The position numbers and the translations under genes are program-made. Below, one piece after another: positions 8,000-16,655 of a DNA stretch of 64,000 nucleotides. The DNA is from Pedobacter panaciterrae (GTDB lineage Bacteria; Bacteroidota; Bacteroidia; Sphingobacteriales; Sphingobacteriaceae). The notes below the pieces were generated by a model that worked only from the letters and a program-made list of their open reading frames with translations, was not told where the DNA came from and made no database searches. Within the stretch, counting starts at the first letter, position 1. Each line of letters starts with the position of its first letter. Location of the stretch: positions 918,405 to 982,404 of the forward strand of contig NZ_JABMKW010000017.1 in NCBI RefSeq assembly GCF_013204795.1, read 5' to 3'.

Positions 8000-10294
8000 C
8001 TATCTCTCTGCAAGATGAGCTGCTACACCTATCTTAATTTCCCCGAAAGAATAATCCCGTCCAAGGTAGTCTCTAATGGGATTCATCTGCAGAGTTTTCA
8101 ACTCTGTTATTGCATCCAGTATTTTATCCAGTTTTTTCGATCCAATAATATCTTTAGCCGAGACCTCTTGCCTGGCAACATAATGTGCAAGGTGCCCTTC
8201 AATAGTCCCTATTACCATTTTGCGTTCGGCTGCAATTTCAGCAATCGTTTTTCCCTCCTTTAATAATACAAGCGACAGCTCTTTGGTATCAACTTTAGGT
8301 GCCTTTTCTATCTTGGCTTTACCAACACCCGATTTCGGCTTAGAGGTCTTAGATTTCTTTTCTGTAAAATCAAGCTTACCCGGCATAGCAAATACTTTTT
8401 CCATCTGAGACGCTCTCTTTGCCTGATCAATGAGCTCACTAACATCCTTCTTGGTAAATTCAACACCATTTATGGTTGCCTTTAATAATGCCGTTGCTTT
8501 ACTGATTTTCTTTACCTGCTCATAAAACAACCCTTCCATCTCTAATAACTCTGTTAAAAAAGCCACTACTTGCTTATCCTGCTTTACCAATTCCATTCGT
8601 TCAAAGATCCTCTTTGAAAATCCGGACAGTAAAGGATTAAAATAATTCTCAGCTGCAACAGTTCTATCGAATAATGCAGACAACCCTTCTTCTGTTTTAA
8701 CTTGCGACAGTCGTTGTATTTGTCCTAGAAATTTATTTGCATGTGCCTTCAGCTCACTTAGATCCTTTAACAGCTGTGCAGCCCATTTATGGTGTTTTTG
8801 CTTTGCAGATTTATTGATATCCTTGGTATAAGAATGCACGTGGTCGTAAACGTAATTATCAAGCGGATTCAGATCAAAACACTGCAATAGATAAGAACGC
8901 AAAAACGCGTCACTTTCTTCCTTTATCTGCGCTTCCAGCCGGGCTGGTTCCTGCTTATTTCTCGAAAAGAAAGACACATTCTGATCTTGTCGTATACCCG
9001 ATCCTGAGATAAGAGAGGTAAGAATCAGACCATCTAATGAACGGAGACGAGAAAGCGCCACATATATCTGTCCGGGCGCAAATGCATTCCCAATATCAAT
9101 AATCGCCTTTTCAAAAGTTAAACCCTGACTTTTGTGTACTGTAATTGCCCAGGCCAGTTTAAGGGGATATTGTGTAAAAGTACCTGCCAAGTCCTCATGA
9201 ATTTCGCCTGTAACCTTATCAGTAGTATACTTTATATTCTTCCAGGTATATTTTTCCAGAATGATCTTTTCGTTACTGCCTTCTGCCTGCACTTCAATCA
9301 GGTCGGTTTTTAACGCAGTAACGACGGCTATCTTACCATTAAAGAAGCGTTGCTCACCAGTTGGGTCATTTTTAATAAACATTACCTGCGCCCCAACCTT
9401 TAACTCTAAAATATGTTCTGCAGGATATGAATACTCACTAAAATCATCTTCAATTTTTGCCACATATAAATACGAAGCAGCCTTTAGCTCTTCAAGACTT
9501 TGCTTATTCAGCGTATCGGCCTTATTATTATGTGTAGTTAAGGTAATGTATTTGTCGTTTATCGAGGGCTTAAAATCTGCCTTGTAATACTTTTCAAGCA
9601 AAGCTACATCCTGCGCAGTTACCGTATTATTACGTAAATTATTAAGCAGGTTTATAAAAACTTCATCGGCCTGCCTATAAATTTTTTCAAGCTCGATATA
9701 TATCGGCGGATTGTTTTGCAGAGCAAGTGCATCAAAGAAATAAGCGCTTTTATAAAATTGCCCAAGTAAATTCCACTCAGTCGATTTTACAACCGGGGGT
9801 AACTGATGCAGGTCGCCAATAAACAATACCTGAACTCCACCAAAACTTACCGAATTGTTTCTTCTGATATAACGTAAAATCATGTCTATTGCATCCAGCA
9901 AATCTGCACGCAACATACTCACCTCATCAATAATCAGCAATTCCATATCAATAATAACCTTACGTTTTGCTGCGGTCATGTTTAAATGCCTTACAATAGA
10001 TTTCGGTGTATTATATTGCTGATTGTAGTGATCTCCATCCGCATCCGGCTGTTTTGGCAAATAGGTTCCAAAAGGCAGCTGAAACAAAGAATGTATGGTA
10101 ACGCCTGCTGCATTTATAGCAGCAATACCTGTAGGAGCAGCAATAACAGCTTTCTTGTGCGTAAGCTCAATTAACCTTCTTAGAAATGTTGTTTTACCCG
10201 TTCCTGCTTTTCCCGTAAGGAATATATGCTTAGAAGTATAATTCACAAACCTTGCAGCAAGTTCCGCAGGATTAGCACTTTCAGAATTCGACAT
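8000..10294 (-). CDS. PIF1/RecD-like superfamily 1 helicase with C-terminal helix-turn-helix domain
   Basis: An ATP-dependent DNA helicase. The 764-residue protein has Walker A GKAGTGKTTF (about 27-36), Walker B LLIIDEVSML, a GDLHQLPPV motif III-like segment, and the C-terminal UvrD-like motif AWAITVHKSQGLTFEKAIID, the arrangement of PIF1-like proteins. The second half (about 430-690) is a helical region rich in Lys and Glu, and the last 90 residues contain a helix-turn-helix (KTIAEIAAERKMVIGTIEGH) like the HTH found C-terminal to some RecQ/PIF1 helicases. A role in G-quadruplex or fork processing is a family-based guess. The transcript probably begins at or within a base of the ATG (-7 element at 10299). 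Confidence 0.85.
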   Translation of the reverse strand: MSNSESANPAELAARFVNYTSKHIFLTGKAGTGKTTFLRRLIELTHKKAVIAAPTGIAAINAAGVTIHSLFQLPFGTYLPKQPDADGDHYNQQYNTPKSIVRHLNMTAAKRKVIIDMELLIIDEVSMLRADLLDAIDMILRYIRRNNSVSFGGVQVLFIGDLHQLPPVVKSTEWNLLGQFYKSAYFFDALALQNNPPIYIELEKIYRQADEVFINLLNNLRNNTVTAQDVALLEKYYKADFKPSINDKYITLTTHNNKADTLNKQSLEELKAASYLYVAKIEDDFSEYSYPAEHILELKVGAQVMFIKNDPTGEQRFFNGKIAVVTALKTDLIEVQAEGSNEKIILEKYTWKNIKYTTDKVTGEIHEDLAGTFTQYPLKLAWAITVHKSQGLTFEKAIIDIGNAFAPGQIYVALSRLRSLDGLILTSLISGSGIRQDQNVSFFSRNKQEPARLEAQIKEESDAFLRSYLLQCFDLNPLDNYVYDHVHSYTKDINKSAKQKHHKWAAQLLKDLSELKAHANKFLGQIQRLSQVKTEEGLSALFDRTVAAENYFNPLLSGFSKRIFERMELVKQDKQVVAFLTELLEMEGLFYEQVKKISKATALLKATINGVEFTKKDVSELIDQAKRASQMEKVFAMPGKLDFTEKKSKTSKPKSGVGKAKIEKAPKVDTKELSLVLLKEGKTIAEIAAERKMVIGTIEGHLAHYVARQEVSAKDIIGSKKLDKILDAITELKTLQMNPIRDYLGRDYSFGEIKIGVAAHLAER

Positions 10295-10298
10295 GCTA

Positions 10299-10306
10299 CA
10301 AAGTTA
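10299..10306 (-). promoter_or_regulatory. -7 element with leaderless geometry, helicase gene
   Basis: The minus strand reads TAACTTTG, then four bases (TAGC), then the ATG. With Bacteroidota start sites about 5 bases after the final G, transcription should begin at the start codon itself. Confidence 0.55.
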
Positions 10307-10360
10307 ATAAGAACTTACTACTTAAACCTAATCGGTAAAAAATGCGTTACAATCTGCGTT

Positions 10361-10386
10361 TTAACATTCTTTAACAAACTTTAACA
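10361..10386 (+). repeat. Three TTAACA direct repeats, exact 10-bp period (candidate response-regulator site)
   Basis: TTAACA occurs at 10361, 10371 and 10381, each separated by four bases, 60-85 bp upstream of the barrel-protein start. Head-to-tail hexamers one helical turn apart are the standard site form for OmpR/PhoB-type winged-helix regulators. A TTAACA array also lies upstream of the nearby kinase/regulator operon. A degenerate -7 element (TATATCTTG, near 10418-10426) follows. Confidence 0.6.
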
Positions 10387-10445
10387 ATTCCCTAATTTCA
10401 TTACTAAACTTTTAGTTATATCTTGTACCCAACAAAACTCCTAAT

Positions 10446-13253
10446 ATGAAATTAACCTCTCTAACACTCCTGCTGGTGTTCAGTTCGATGTTATTGTTTG
10501 CTCAGAACCAATATTCGATCAAGGGGGCTGTAGTAGATACTGCTGCCACCTATAAGATGGTAAACACAACAATAACGGTATTAAATCAAAAAGATTCCAC
10601 ACTTGTAAAGTACACACGGGCCACCCCCGAAGGCACATTTGCTTTAAACAACCTAAAAGCTGGAAAATTCATCCTCATGGTAACCTACCCTGGTTATGCC
10701 GATTATATTGAAGATTTCGCTCTGGACTCTGCCAAATCAACTAAAGACTTTGGCAACATTAGCGTAATCCTTAAAGCTACCCTACTTGAAGGGGTAATTA
10801 TACAAGGAAAAGCCGCAGCAATTAAAATTAAGGGAGACACAACCGAGTTTAATGCCGCCAGCTTTACCATACAACCCAACGATAAAGTAGAGGACCTGCT
10901 TAAACAACTTCCCGGCATACAGGTCGATAAGGACGGAAAAATTACTGCGCAGGGTCAAACCGTACCAAAGGTATTGGTAGATGGCGAGGAATTTTTTGGT
11001 GATGACCCAACTCTGGTAACCAAAAACCTTCGTGCCGATATGGTTGATAAAGTACAGCTCTATGACAAGAAAAGCGACCAGGCAACATTTACAGGAATTG
11101 ACGATGGAGAAAAGACAAAAACCATTAATATAAAATTGAAGGAGGACAAGAAAAACGGTTACTTCGGAAAAGTTGAAGGCGGCTTAGGCACAGATAAATT
11201 CTATAAAAGCCAGGCCATGTTTAACGCGTTTAAGGGGAAACAAAAGTTCTCTGCTTATGGCATATCAGGAAATACCGGCCAAACCGGATTAGGCTGGGGA
11301 GATAGAGATAAATACGGAGGCTCATCCAATAATATGGAGTTTAGCGATGATGGTGGAATATATTTCTATGGGAACAACGACGATTTTGACTCTTTCGACG
11401 GACAATACAATGGGCAAGGTATTCCATCAGCTCATAGCGGTGGGCTGCATTATGAAAACAAATGGGATAGTGATAAACATGCCATCAACTCAAACTACAA
11501 AATAGGCTCAATTGGTGTTGAGGGAACAAGGGATAACCTCACTCAAAACAACCTGTCTAACGGCGTTACAAACAGCAGTTCGCATCAAAAGTTTGACAAC
11601 CTGATGTTCAGGCAAAAAGCAGACTTTACGTATACCATAAAGCTAGACACAACATCAACATTAAAAATAATGGTTGATGGAACATTAAAAAACAGTAAAA
11701 CAAGAGATAATTTTATCTCATCAACCTTAAGGGGAGACAATTCGTTACAAAACTCGACCGACAGAGAGCTAAGTAATGATGGCGACCAGAAACTATTCAA
11801 CGCAAGCGCCTTATGGACTAAAAAGTTAAAAAAGAAAGGAAGAACCCTCTCAATAAATGTTAAACAAGCAGTAAATGAAAACCAAACTGAAGGATACCTT
11901 AATTCAACAAGCGAATTCTTTAATGAACTTGGCGATAAAACCCAAACAGAATCAGTAAACCAATTCAAAACCAACAACACACACAACCAAACATTTAACT
12001 CTAACATTACTTACACCGAGCCATTATCCAAAACAATAACACTTGCATTAAGCTATGGCCTGGGTGTTAACAACAGCAATTCCGATCGTAAATCATTTAA
12101 CCAAACCGCATCAGGAGCGTATGACGAATTGGATAGAGAGTTCAGTAATAACTTTGACCTGGATCAGCTTTCGAACCAGGGAGGAATAACATTCAATTAC
12201 AAGAAAAATAAATCGACAATAAATATTGGCACCAAGGTAAGTGATGTAAAGTTTCAACAATTCGATGCATATACCGATAAAACCTTTAAAAGAAACTTTA
12301 CAAACTGGAACCCTCAATTTACTTATCAATACAGGTTCTCTCAACAAAAATCTCTGTATTTCGGGTACTATGGCAATACCAACCAGCCTAGCATTGATCA
12401 GATTCAGCCAATTAGGGTAAATACAGATCCATTAAATGAAACCATTGGTAATCCCGATCTAAAACCGTCTTTCAGAAGCGGCCTTAACTTGTATTACAAC
12501 TCTTACAAAATACTGAGCGACCAATATGTATACTTTAGCAGTAGCTACTCTTTTACCACTAATCCGATAGTAAACCACACTACAACAGATCGTCTTGGGA
12601 AAAACTTTTATCAGTCTATTAATCTAAGCGACAAAAGTCCGTACAACTATTATTTCAATTTCGGAACAAGCAGAAAGATCAAATCTATAGATATGAGTGT
12701 GGGCCTAAACCTTAGTTCAAACGGAAATGTAAATTACACAAGAGTAACAGACACGGTAAGAACAGAGCTAAACACTACCAAATCGTATGGTTATTCAGGA
12801 AGCTTGAACATATCCAAATACAAAGAGAAAAAGTTTGATTTCCGGATTTCCGGAGGACCAAGCTACAACGTTATCAGCTCTTCTTCAAGAAACAGCACCA
12901 ACAACAAGGGCTGGGGATTTCAGGGAAATGCAAACTTTAACATATACCTACCCGGCAAAATACAAATTGGCTCTGATGGTAATTACCAATTCACCGGAAA
13001 GACACAAACCTTTAACGAGGATCTGGAACGCTTTATATGGAATGCAAGCATCACCAAAAAGTTCTTTAAACAAGAAAACCTAAGGGTTTCACTATCCGGA
13101 AACGATTTACTTAACCAAAACGTAGGCTTCAGCAGATATGCCAGCGGCAACATGGTTAATCAAAACAGCTATACAACTATACAAAGATATTTTATGTGCA
13201 CAATTAGCTGGGATTTCAGCAAAATGGGCGGATCAGCACCTACTAAAAAATAA
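10446..13253 (+). CDS. Outer-membrane beta-barrel protein with CarboxypepD_reg-like domain (TonB-receptor-like)
   Basis: The 935-residue protein has a signal peptide (cleavage after LLFAQ at about 20), an Ig-like CarboxypepD_reg domain (about 24-110), a plug-like section (VEDLLKQLPGIQVDKDG, VLVDGEEFFGDDP, about 140-235) and a long barrel of aromatic, Asn/Ser-rich strands ending YFMCTISWDF. The plug departs from the classic SusC/TonB-box form and fits the outer-membrane beta-barrel family common in Bacteroidota, where the ligand is usually unknown. It is followed 4 bases later by a GLPGLI-family gene, with which it is surely co-transcribed. The TTAACA repeats upstream suggest control by the adjacent two-component system. 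Confidence 0.85.
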   Translation: MKLTSLTLLLVFSSMLLFAQNQYSIKGAVVDTAATYKMVNTTITVLNQKDSTLVKYTRATPEGTFALNNLKAGKFILMVTYPGYADYIEDFALDSAKSTKDFGNISVILKATLLEGVIIQGKAAAIKIKGDTTEFNAASFTIQPNDKVEDLLKQLPGIQVDKDGKITAQGQTVPKVLVDGEEFFGDDPTLVTKNLRADMVDKVQLYDKKSDQATFTGIDDGEKTKTINIKLKEDKKNGYFGKVEGGLGTDKFYKSQAMFNAFKGKQKFSAYGISGNTGQTGLGWGDRDKYGGSSNNMEFSDDGGIYFYGNNDDFDSFDGQYNGQGIPSAHSGGLHYENKWDSDKHAINSNYKIGSIGVEGTRDNLTQNNLSNGVTNSSSHQKFDNLMFRQKADFTYTIKLDTTSTLKIMVDGTLKNSKTRDNFISSTLRGDNSLQNSTDRELSNDGDQKLFNASALWTKKLKKKGRTLSINVKQAVNENQTEGYLNSTSEFFNELGDKTQTESVNQFKTNNTHNQTFNSNITYTEPLSKTITLALSYGLGVNNSNSDRKSFNQTASGAYDELDREFSNNFDLDQLSNQGGITFNYKKNKSTINIGTKVSDVKFQQFDAYTDKTFKRNFTNWNPQFTYQYRFSQQKSLYFGYYGNTNQPSIDQIQPIRVNTDPLNETIGNPDLKPSFRSGLNLYYNSYKILSDQYVYFSSSYSFTTNPIVNHTTTDRLGKNFYQSINLSDKSPYNYYFNFGTSRKIKSIDMSVGLNLSSNGNVNYTRVTDTVRTELNTTKSYGYSGSLNISKYKEKKFDFRISGGPSYNVISSSSRNSTNNKGWGFQGNANFNIYLPGKIQIGSDGNYQFTGKTQTFNEDLERFIWNASITKKFFKQENLRVSLSGNDLLNQNVGFSRYASGNMVNQNSYTTIQRYFMCTISWDFSKMGGSAPTKK

Positions 13254-13257
13254 GAAT

Positions 13258-14034
13258 ATGAAACACAAACTAATTATACTCAGCTTCTGCTTCTTATTAA
13301 ATGTAAGCAGCCTGTTTGCACAAAATGTAAGGTTTGCTACAGATGGCGTAATAGAATTCGAAAAGAGCTCTAACATGTTCGCTATAATGAAAAGACAAAT
13401 GGAAAAAAGCTCCAGCGGATTTATGCAACAAGCGTACGAAGCATACAAAAGAAACCAGCCACAATTCAAGGTATTAAAAAGCACATTAGCCTTTTCTAAA
13501 GATAAAACCCTTTATACACCCATAGCCGATGAAAATAATTCAAGAAATTATTTCTTTAGCGATCCATCAACGGGGCAAAGCAATACCATATATACAGATC
13601 TTGCCTCAGGGTTGTTTACCACGCAGAAAGTAGTATACGAAGAAACGTTTTTAGTAAAAGATACCACAAGAAAAATAAATTGGAAAATTACCAGCGAACT
13701 AAGAACTATAGCAGGCTACGAATGTCGCAGAGCAAATGCCGTTATTTTAGATTCTATTTATGTAGTAGCCTTTTATACCGATAAGATTCCTGTATCCGGG
13801 GGGCCAGAATCATTTACCGGCCTGCCGGGAATGATCCTTGGTGTTGCACTTCCTCATGAAAACATAACATGGTTTGCAAAAACAGTAACAGACAAGCCTG
13901 TTACCCCAAATGAACTAAAGGTACCTACCAAGGGTAAACCAGTAAACAATAAAACCTTAAGAGAAACTATAAATTCGGCTTTAAAGGATTGGGGAGACTA
14001 TGCCCAATCAGCCTTAAAGGCTTTCCTGCTTTAA
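13258..14034 (+). CDS. GLPGLI family exported protein
   Basis: The 258-residue protein has a signal peptide ending SSLFAQ (about 1-21). The family motif appears as GLPGMILGVALPHENITWFA. A Tyr-Glu-Cys segment (IAGYECRRANA) and a region resembling DUF3823-like periplasmic proteins precede it. I chose ATG 13258, four bases after the barrel gene stop, because it begins the signal peptide; the frame is open further upstream but that part overlaps the barrel gene. GLPGLI proteins are often encoded beside such barrels in Bacteroidota, and their molecular function is not established. The stop codon overlaps that of the convergent response-regulator gene by 4 bases. Confidence 0.9.
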   Translation: MKHKLIILSFCFLLNVSSLFAQNVRFATDGVIEFEKSSNMFAIMKRQMEKSSSGFMQQAYEAYKRNQPQFKVLKSTLAFSKDKTLYTPIADENNSRNYFFSDPSTGQSNTIYTDLASGLFTTQKVVYEETFLVKDTTRKINWKITSELRTIAGYECRRANAVILDSIYVVAFYTDKIPVSGGPESFTGLPGMILGVALPHENITWFAKTVTDKPVTPNELKVPTKGKPVNNKTLRETINSALKDWGDYAQSALKAFLL

Positions 14035-14726
14035 TTTACAAGCAGCTTATACCCCTTGCCATGAACATTAAGAATCTCTACCTTAGGGTCTTCCCTAAGG
14101 TATTTTCTTAGTTTACTTAAAAACACATCCATACTACGACCGTTAAAGTAGTTGTCGTCATGCCAGATACTCAACAGCGCTTCCTCTCTGGTAAGAACAG
14201 CATTCTTCTTTAAGCATAACAGCTGAAGCAATTCGGCCTCCTTTGTCGACAGCTTTTGCTGTTGTCCTTTATAATCTATAAGTTGGGTTGTATAGTCAAA
14301 GCTATAGTCGCCAATTTGAAACAGTGTCTGAGCTGCTCCTGATTCTGGTGTTTCCTTTACCGCTACCCGCTTTAACAGCGCATTTATTCTTAAAAGCAAC
14401 TCTTCAATTCTAAATGGCTTTGTGATGTAATCATCTCCACCCAGGTCATATGCCGATGCTTTATCTTCCATCATGGCCTTGGCTGTTGCAAAAATAATAG
14501 GCACATCCTGATTGATCTTTCTAATCTCTTTACCTAACGTAAATCCATCCTTTTTAGGCATCATTACATCAAGTATGCACAGATCAAAATCCTGCTTTGT
14601 AAAAGCCCTTAACCCTTCGTCACCATCAACACACAGTACAACATCAAATTTGCCTTTAAGCTGTAGGTAATCCTGTAAGAGAAGCCCTAAATTCGGATCA
14701 TCTTCTACCAATAAAATTCTTTTCAT
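14031..14726 (-). CDS. OmpR-family response regulator (RprY-like)
   Basis: The 231-residue protein has a receiver domain with acidic residues ED(D) at 8-10, the phospho-acceptor Asp53 (CILDVMMPKKDG) and Lys at about 103 (DDYITKPF), followed by a winged-helix trans_reg_C domain (about 135-229) with LSTKEAELLQLLCL and GRSMDVFLSKLRKYL. It is encoded 10 bases after its kinase and so is co-transcribed and probably its cognate partner. It likely binds tandem hexamers; the TTAACA repeats upstream of this operon (16594-16639) and of the facing barrel/GLPGLI operon (10361-10386) are the obvious candidates. The similarity to Bacteroides RprY is family-level. Confidence 0.92.
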   Translation of the reverse strand: MKRILLVEDDPNLGLLLQDYLQLKGKFDVVLCVDGDEGLRAFTKQDFDLCILDVMMPKKDGFTLGKEIRKINQDVPIIFATAKAMMEDKASAYDLGGDDYITKPFRIEELLLRINALLKRVAVKETPESGAAQTLFQIGDYSFDYTTQLIDYKGQQQKLSTKEAELLQLLCLKKNAVLTREEALLSIWHDDNYFNGRSMDVFLSKLRKYLREDPKVEILNVHGKGYKLLVN

Positions 14727-14736
14727 GTGTGTGTCG

Positions 14737-16578
14737 TTAATTATGGTTTAATGGTAAGCTTATTTCAAACACAGTTCCTTTATCCTTTTCACTATGCACC
14801 TTTATTGTTCCACCCATCTGATTAATGATGTCCTGCACATAGTTCAGTCCTAAACCAAAGCCTTTTACGTCATGTAAGTTACCTGTTGGCACCCTATAAA
14901 ACTGGTCAAAAATACGCTTGGTCTGATCTTTAGTCATCCCTATTCCTTCGTCCGCAACTTCAATAATCAGGTGCTTACCTGTATTTCTTGTACTTATATT
15001 TATTTTAGGGATCTCTCCGCTATACTTATTTGCATTATCGACCAGGTTGTAAATTACATTAGAGAGATGTAGTTCATCACCATAAATGATAGATTTTCCA
15101 GCATTCAGGTTTAGGTTAATTGCAGCATTTCTTTTTTGTAACTGAAGCTCCATACTATCTACAACTGCAGCAACAACATCATTAACATCAACTTCACTCT
15201 GCTCCAGCTTTAACTCCTTTTTCTCTAATCTTGCAATACTTAAAACCCGCTCTATATGATTCCCCAGACGAACATTCTCGTCATATATAATACCGGCTAA
15301 TCTACTGATGCGGTTTTTATCTTCAACAATCTCCGGATCTTTGAGTGCCTCGCTGGCAATCATAATTGTAGCCACCGGAGTCTTAAATTCATGAGTCATG
15401 TTATTAATGAAATCCGTTTTCATTTCCGAGATCTTTTTTTGTTTCATTATTGCATAAATGGTATAGGCAAAAATAAAGATCAGCACAAATAACAAGGCCG
15501 CAGACGAGGCCATAGTAGCCCACATATTGCTAAGGATTAAAGAATTTTTGTCGGGAAAACTGATGTAAAGCATTCCCGGATCTCTAATGATATAACTATA
15601 AAGAGTAGCCTTGAATGTATTTTTAGGCAACACATTATCAATATTGGTCGAAGCTTTTACATATACTAGCGAGTCCTTTTCTGCAAGGCTAACCCAGAAA
15701 TCATAGTTCAGTGTTATATTTCTATTTAAAAGTTCCTTTTGAATTAATGTATCCAGGCTTTCCTTTGATATCATCTTGCTGAGCGGGACATTCGCTTCTC
15801 TCATCTCCTGCGCTACATCTTTAACCTGAGTTAGAATATCAGAATCACTTTTTAAGGGAATTGTATCAGACATCAGCCTATTCAATCCATCATCATACCT
15901 TCTTTTGGCAAGGTTATTTTCAAATTGAAATTTACGTGATAGCTCATTGCTTACTGTGGGTACACTAATGAGCACGCTTTTTCCTGTTGCCGGGTTAACG
16001 GCATGGTATCTGATTGTATCGGGCAACTGATTAGAAGCAATGATGAATGATTTTGTTTCCTGCGGCACAAAGGTTGATCTGAATTGCCCGTTGATCAGGT
16101 TCCCGTAGGCATCTAAACCTACATTCACATCAACGTGCACTGGCGACTGCAGTGGGTTATTCAAATCAGATGCCGCAAGGTATTCGGCTTCGGTAATCAG
16201 TATTGGGTTGGCATAAGACTTTTTAATCTCTAAATCATTCTGATTTAAATCGGCAACAATTAATTTACGCTGCTCAAGTAATCGTTTTTGTTCCTGATCT
16301 TTAAAGCGTTCCTTATATTCTACCAGCTGTTGTGCCTGATTGCGAACTTCTGCTTCGCGATCACGTTCCAACTGCTGGTCTCTTTTAGTAATGTAAAGTG
16401 CTGCATTACGTTTTTGCACTTTATTAACTACGCTATTAAGTGCCTGATTTACATCCTGTTCAAAAAGCTGTGATTTAAGACTATATGCCTCCCTTATATA
16501 ATACAATTGCATTACAAACACCCCAAGCAAAGCTATGGTCATAAGGCCGGTGATTAACCAAAGGCTTCTTTTTTTCAT
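14737..16578 (-). CDS. Membrane sensor histidine kinase with long coiled periplasmic domain (RprX-like)
   Basis: The 613-residue protein has an N-terminal membrane helix (about 7-27), a periplasmic sensor of about 320 residues whose first part (about 50-115) is very rich in Arg, Glu and Gln and probably coiled-coil, a second helix (about 350-377), then HisKA with His396 (NNMTHEFKTPVAT) and a HATPase domain with the N box (NLVDNANKYS), DEGIGM and GFGLGLNYV. No HAMP domain is obvious between the second helix and HisKA. It is first in an operon with the response regulator. TTAAC repeats just upstream, overlapping the probable -7 element, suggest autoregulation. Confidence 0.92.
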   Translation of the reverse strand: MKKRSLWLITGLMTIALLGVFVMQLYYIREAYSLKSQLFEQDVNQALNSVVNKVQKRNAALYITKRDQQLERDREAEVRNQAQQLVEYKERFKDQEQKRLLEQRKLIVADLNQNDLEIKKSYANPILITEAEYLAASDLNNPLQSPVHVDVNVGLDAYGNLINGQFRSTFVPQETKSFIIASNQLPDTIRYHAVNPATGKSVLISVPTVSNELSRKFQFENNLAKRRYDDGLNRLMSDTIPLKSDSDILTQVKDVAQEMREANVPLSKMISKESLDTLIQKELLNRNITLNYDFWVSLAEKDSLVYVKASTNIDNVLPKNTFKATLYSYIIRDPGMLYISFPDKNSLILSNMWATMASSAALLFVLIFIFAYTIYAIMKQKKISEMKTDFINNMTHEFKTPVATIMIASEALKDPEIVEDKNRISRLAGIIYDENVRLGNHIERVLSIARLEKKELKLEQSEVDVNDVVAAVVDSMELQLQKRNAAINLNLNAGKSIIYGDELHLSNVIYNLVDNANKYSGEIPKINISTRNTGKHLIIEVADEGIGMTKDQTKRIFDQFYRVPTGNLHDVKGFGLGLNYVQDIINQMGGTIKVHSEKDKGTVFEISLPLNHN

Positions 16579-16593
16579 ATCGGATATTCAAAA

Positions 16594-16639
16594 TTAACGA
16601 AGCATTAACACAAAAGCTTTAATTTAACAAATTTTAACA
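16594..16639 (+). repeat. TTAAC(A/G) direct repeats upstream of the kinase/regulator operon
   Basis: On the + strand TTAACG lies at 16594 and TTAACA at 16605, 16624 and 16634. Neighbour spacings are 11, 19 and 10 bp, close to whole helical turns. The array sits 16-61 bp upstream of the kinase ATG. The leftmost copy overlaps a minus-strand TAATTTTG (16589-16596), a match to TAnnTTTG. Relative to the gene, the hexamers run in the opposite direction to those at 10361. Confidence 0.55.
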
Positions 16640-16655
16640 GTCAAATCAGGCAATA

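Noticed and set aside
11585..12007. Antisense open frame of about 140 codons in the barrel gene
   Set aside because: Lies wholly within the coding barrel and arises from its codon use; no domain, signal or promoter.
13138..13257. Extended N-terminus for the GLPGLI protein
   Set aside because: The extra codons overlap the barrel gene; the signal peptide starts at ATG 13258.
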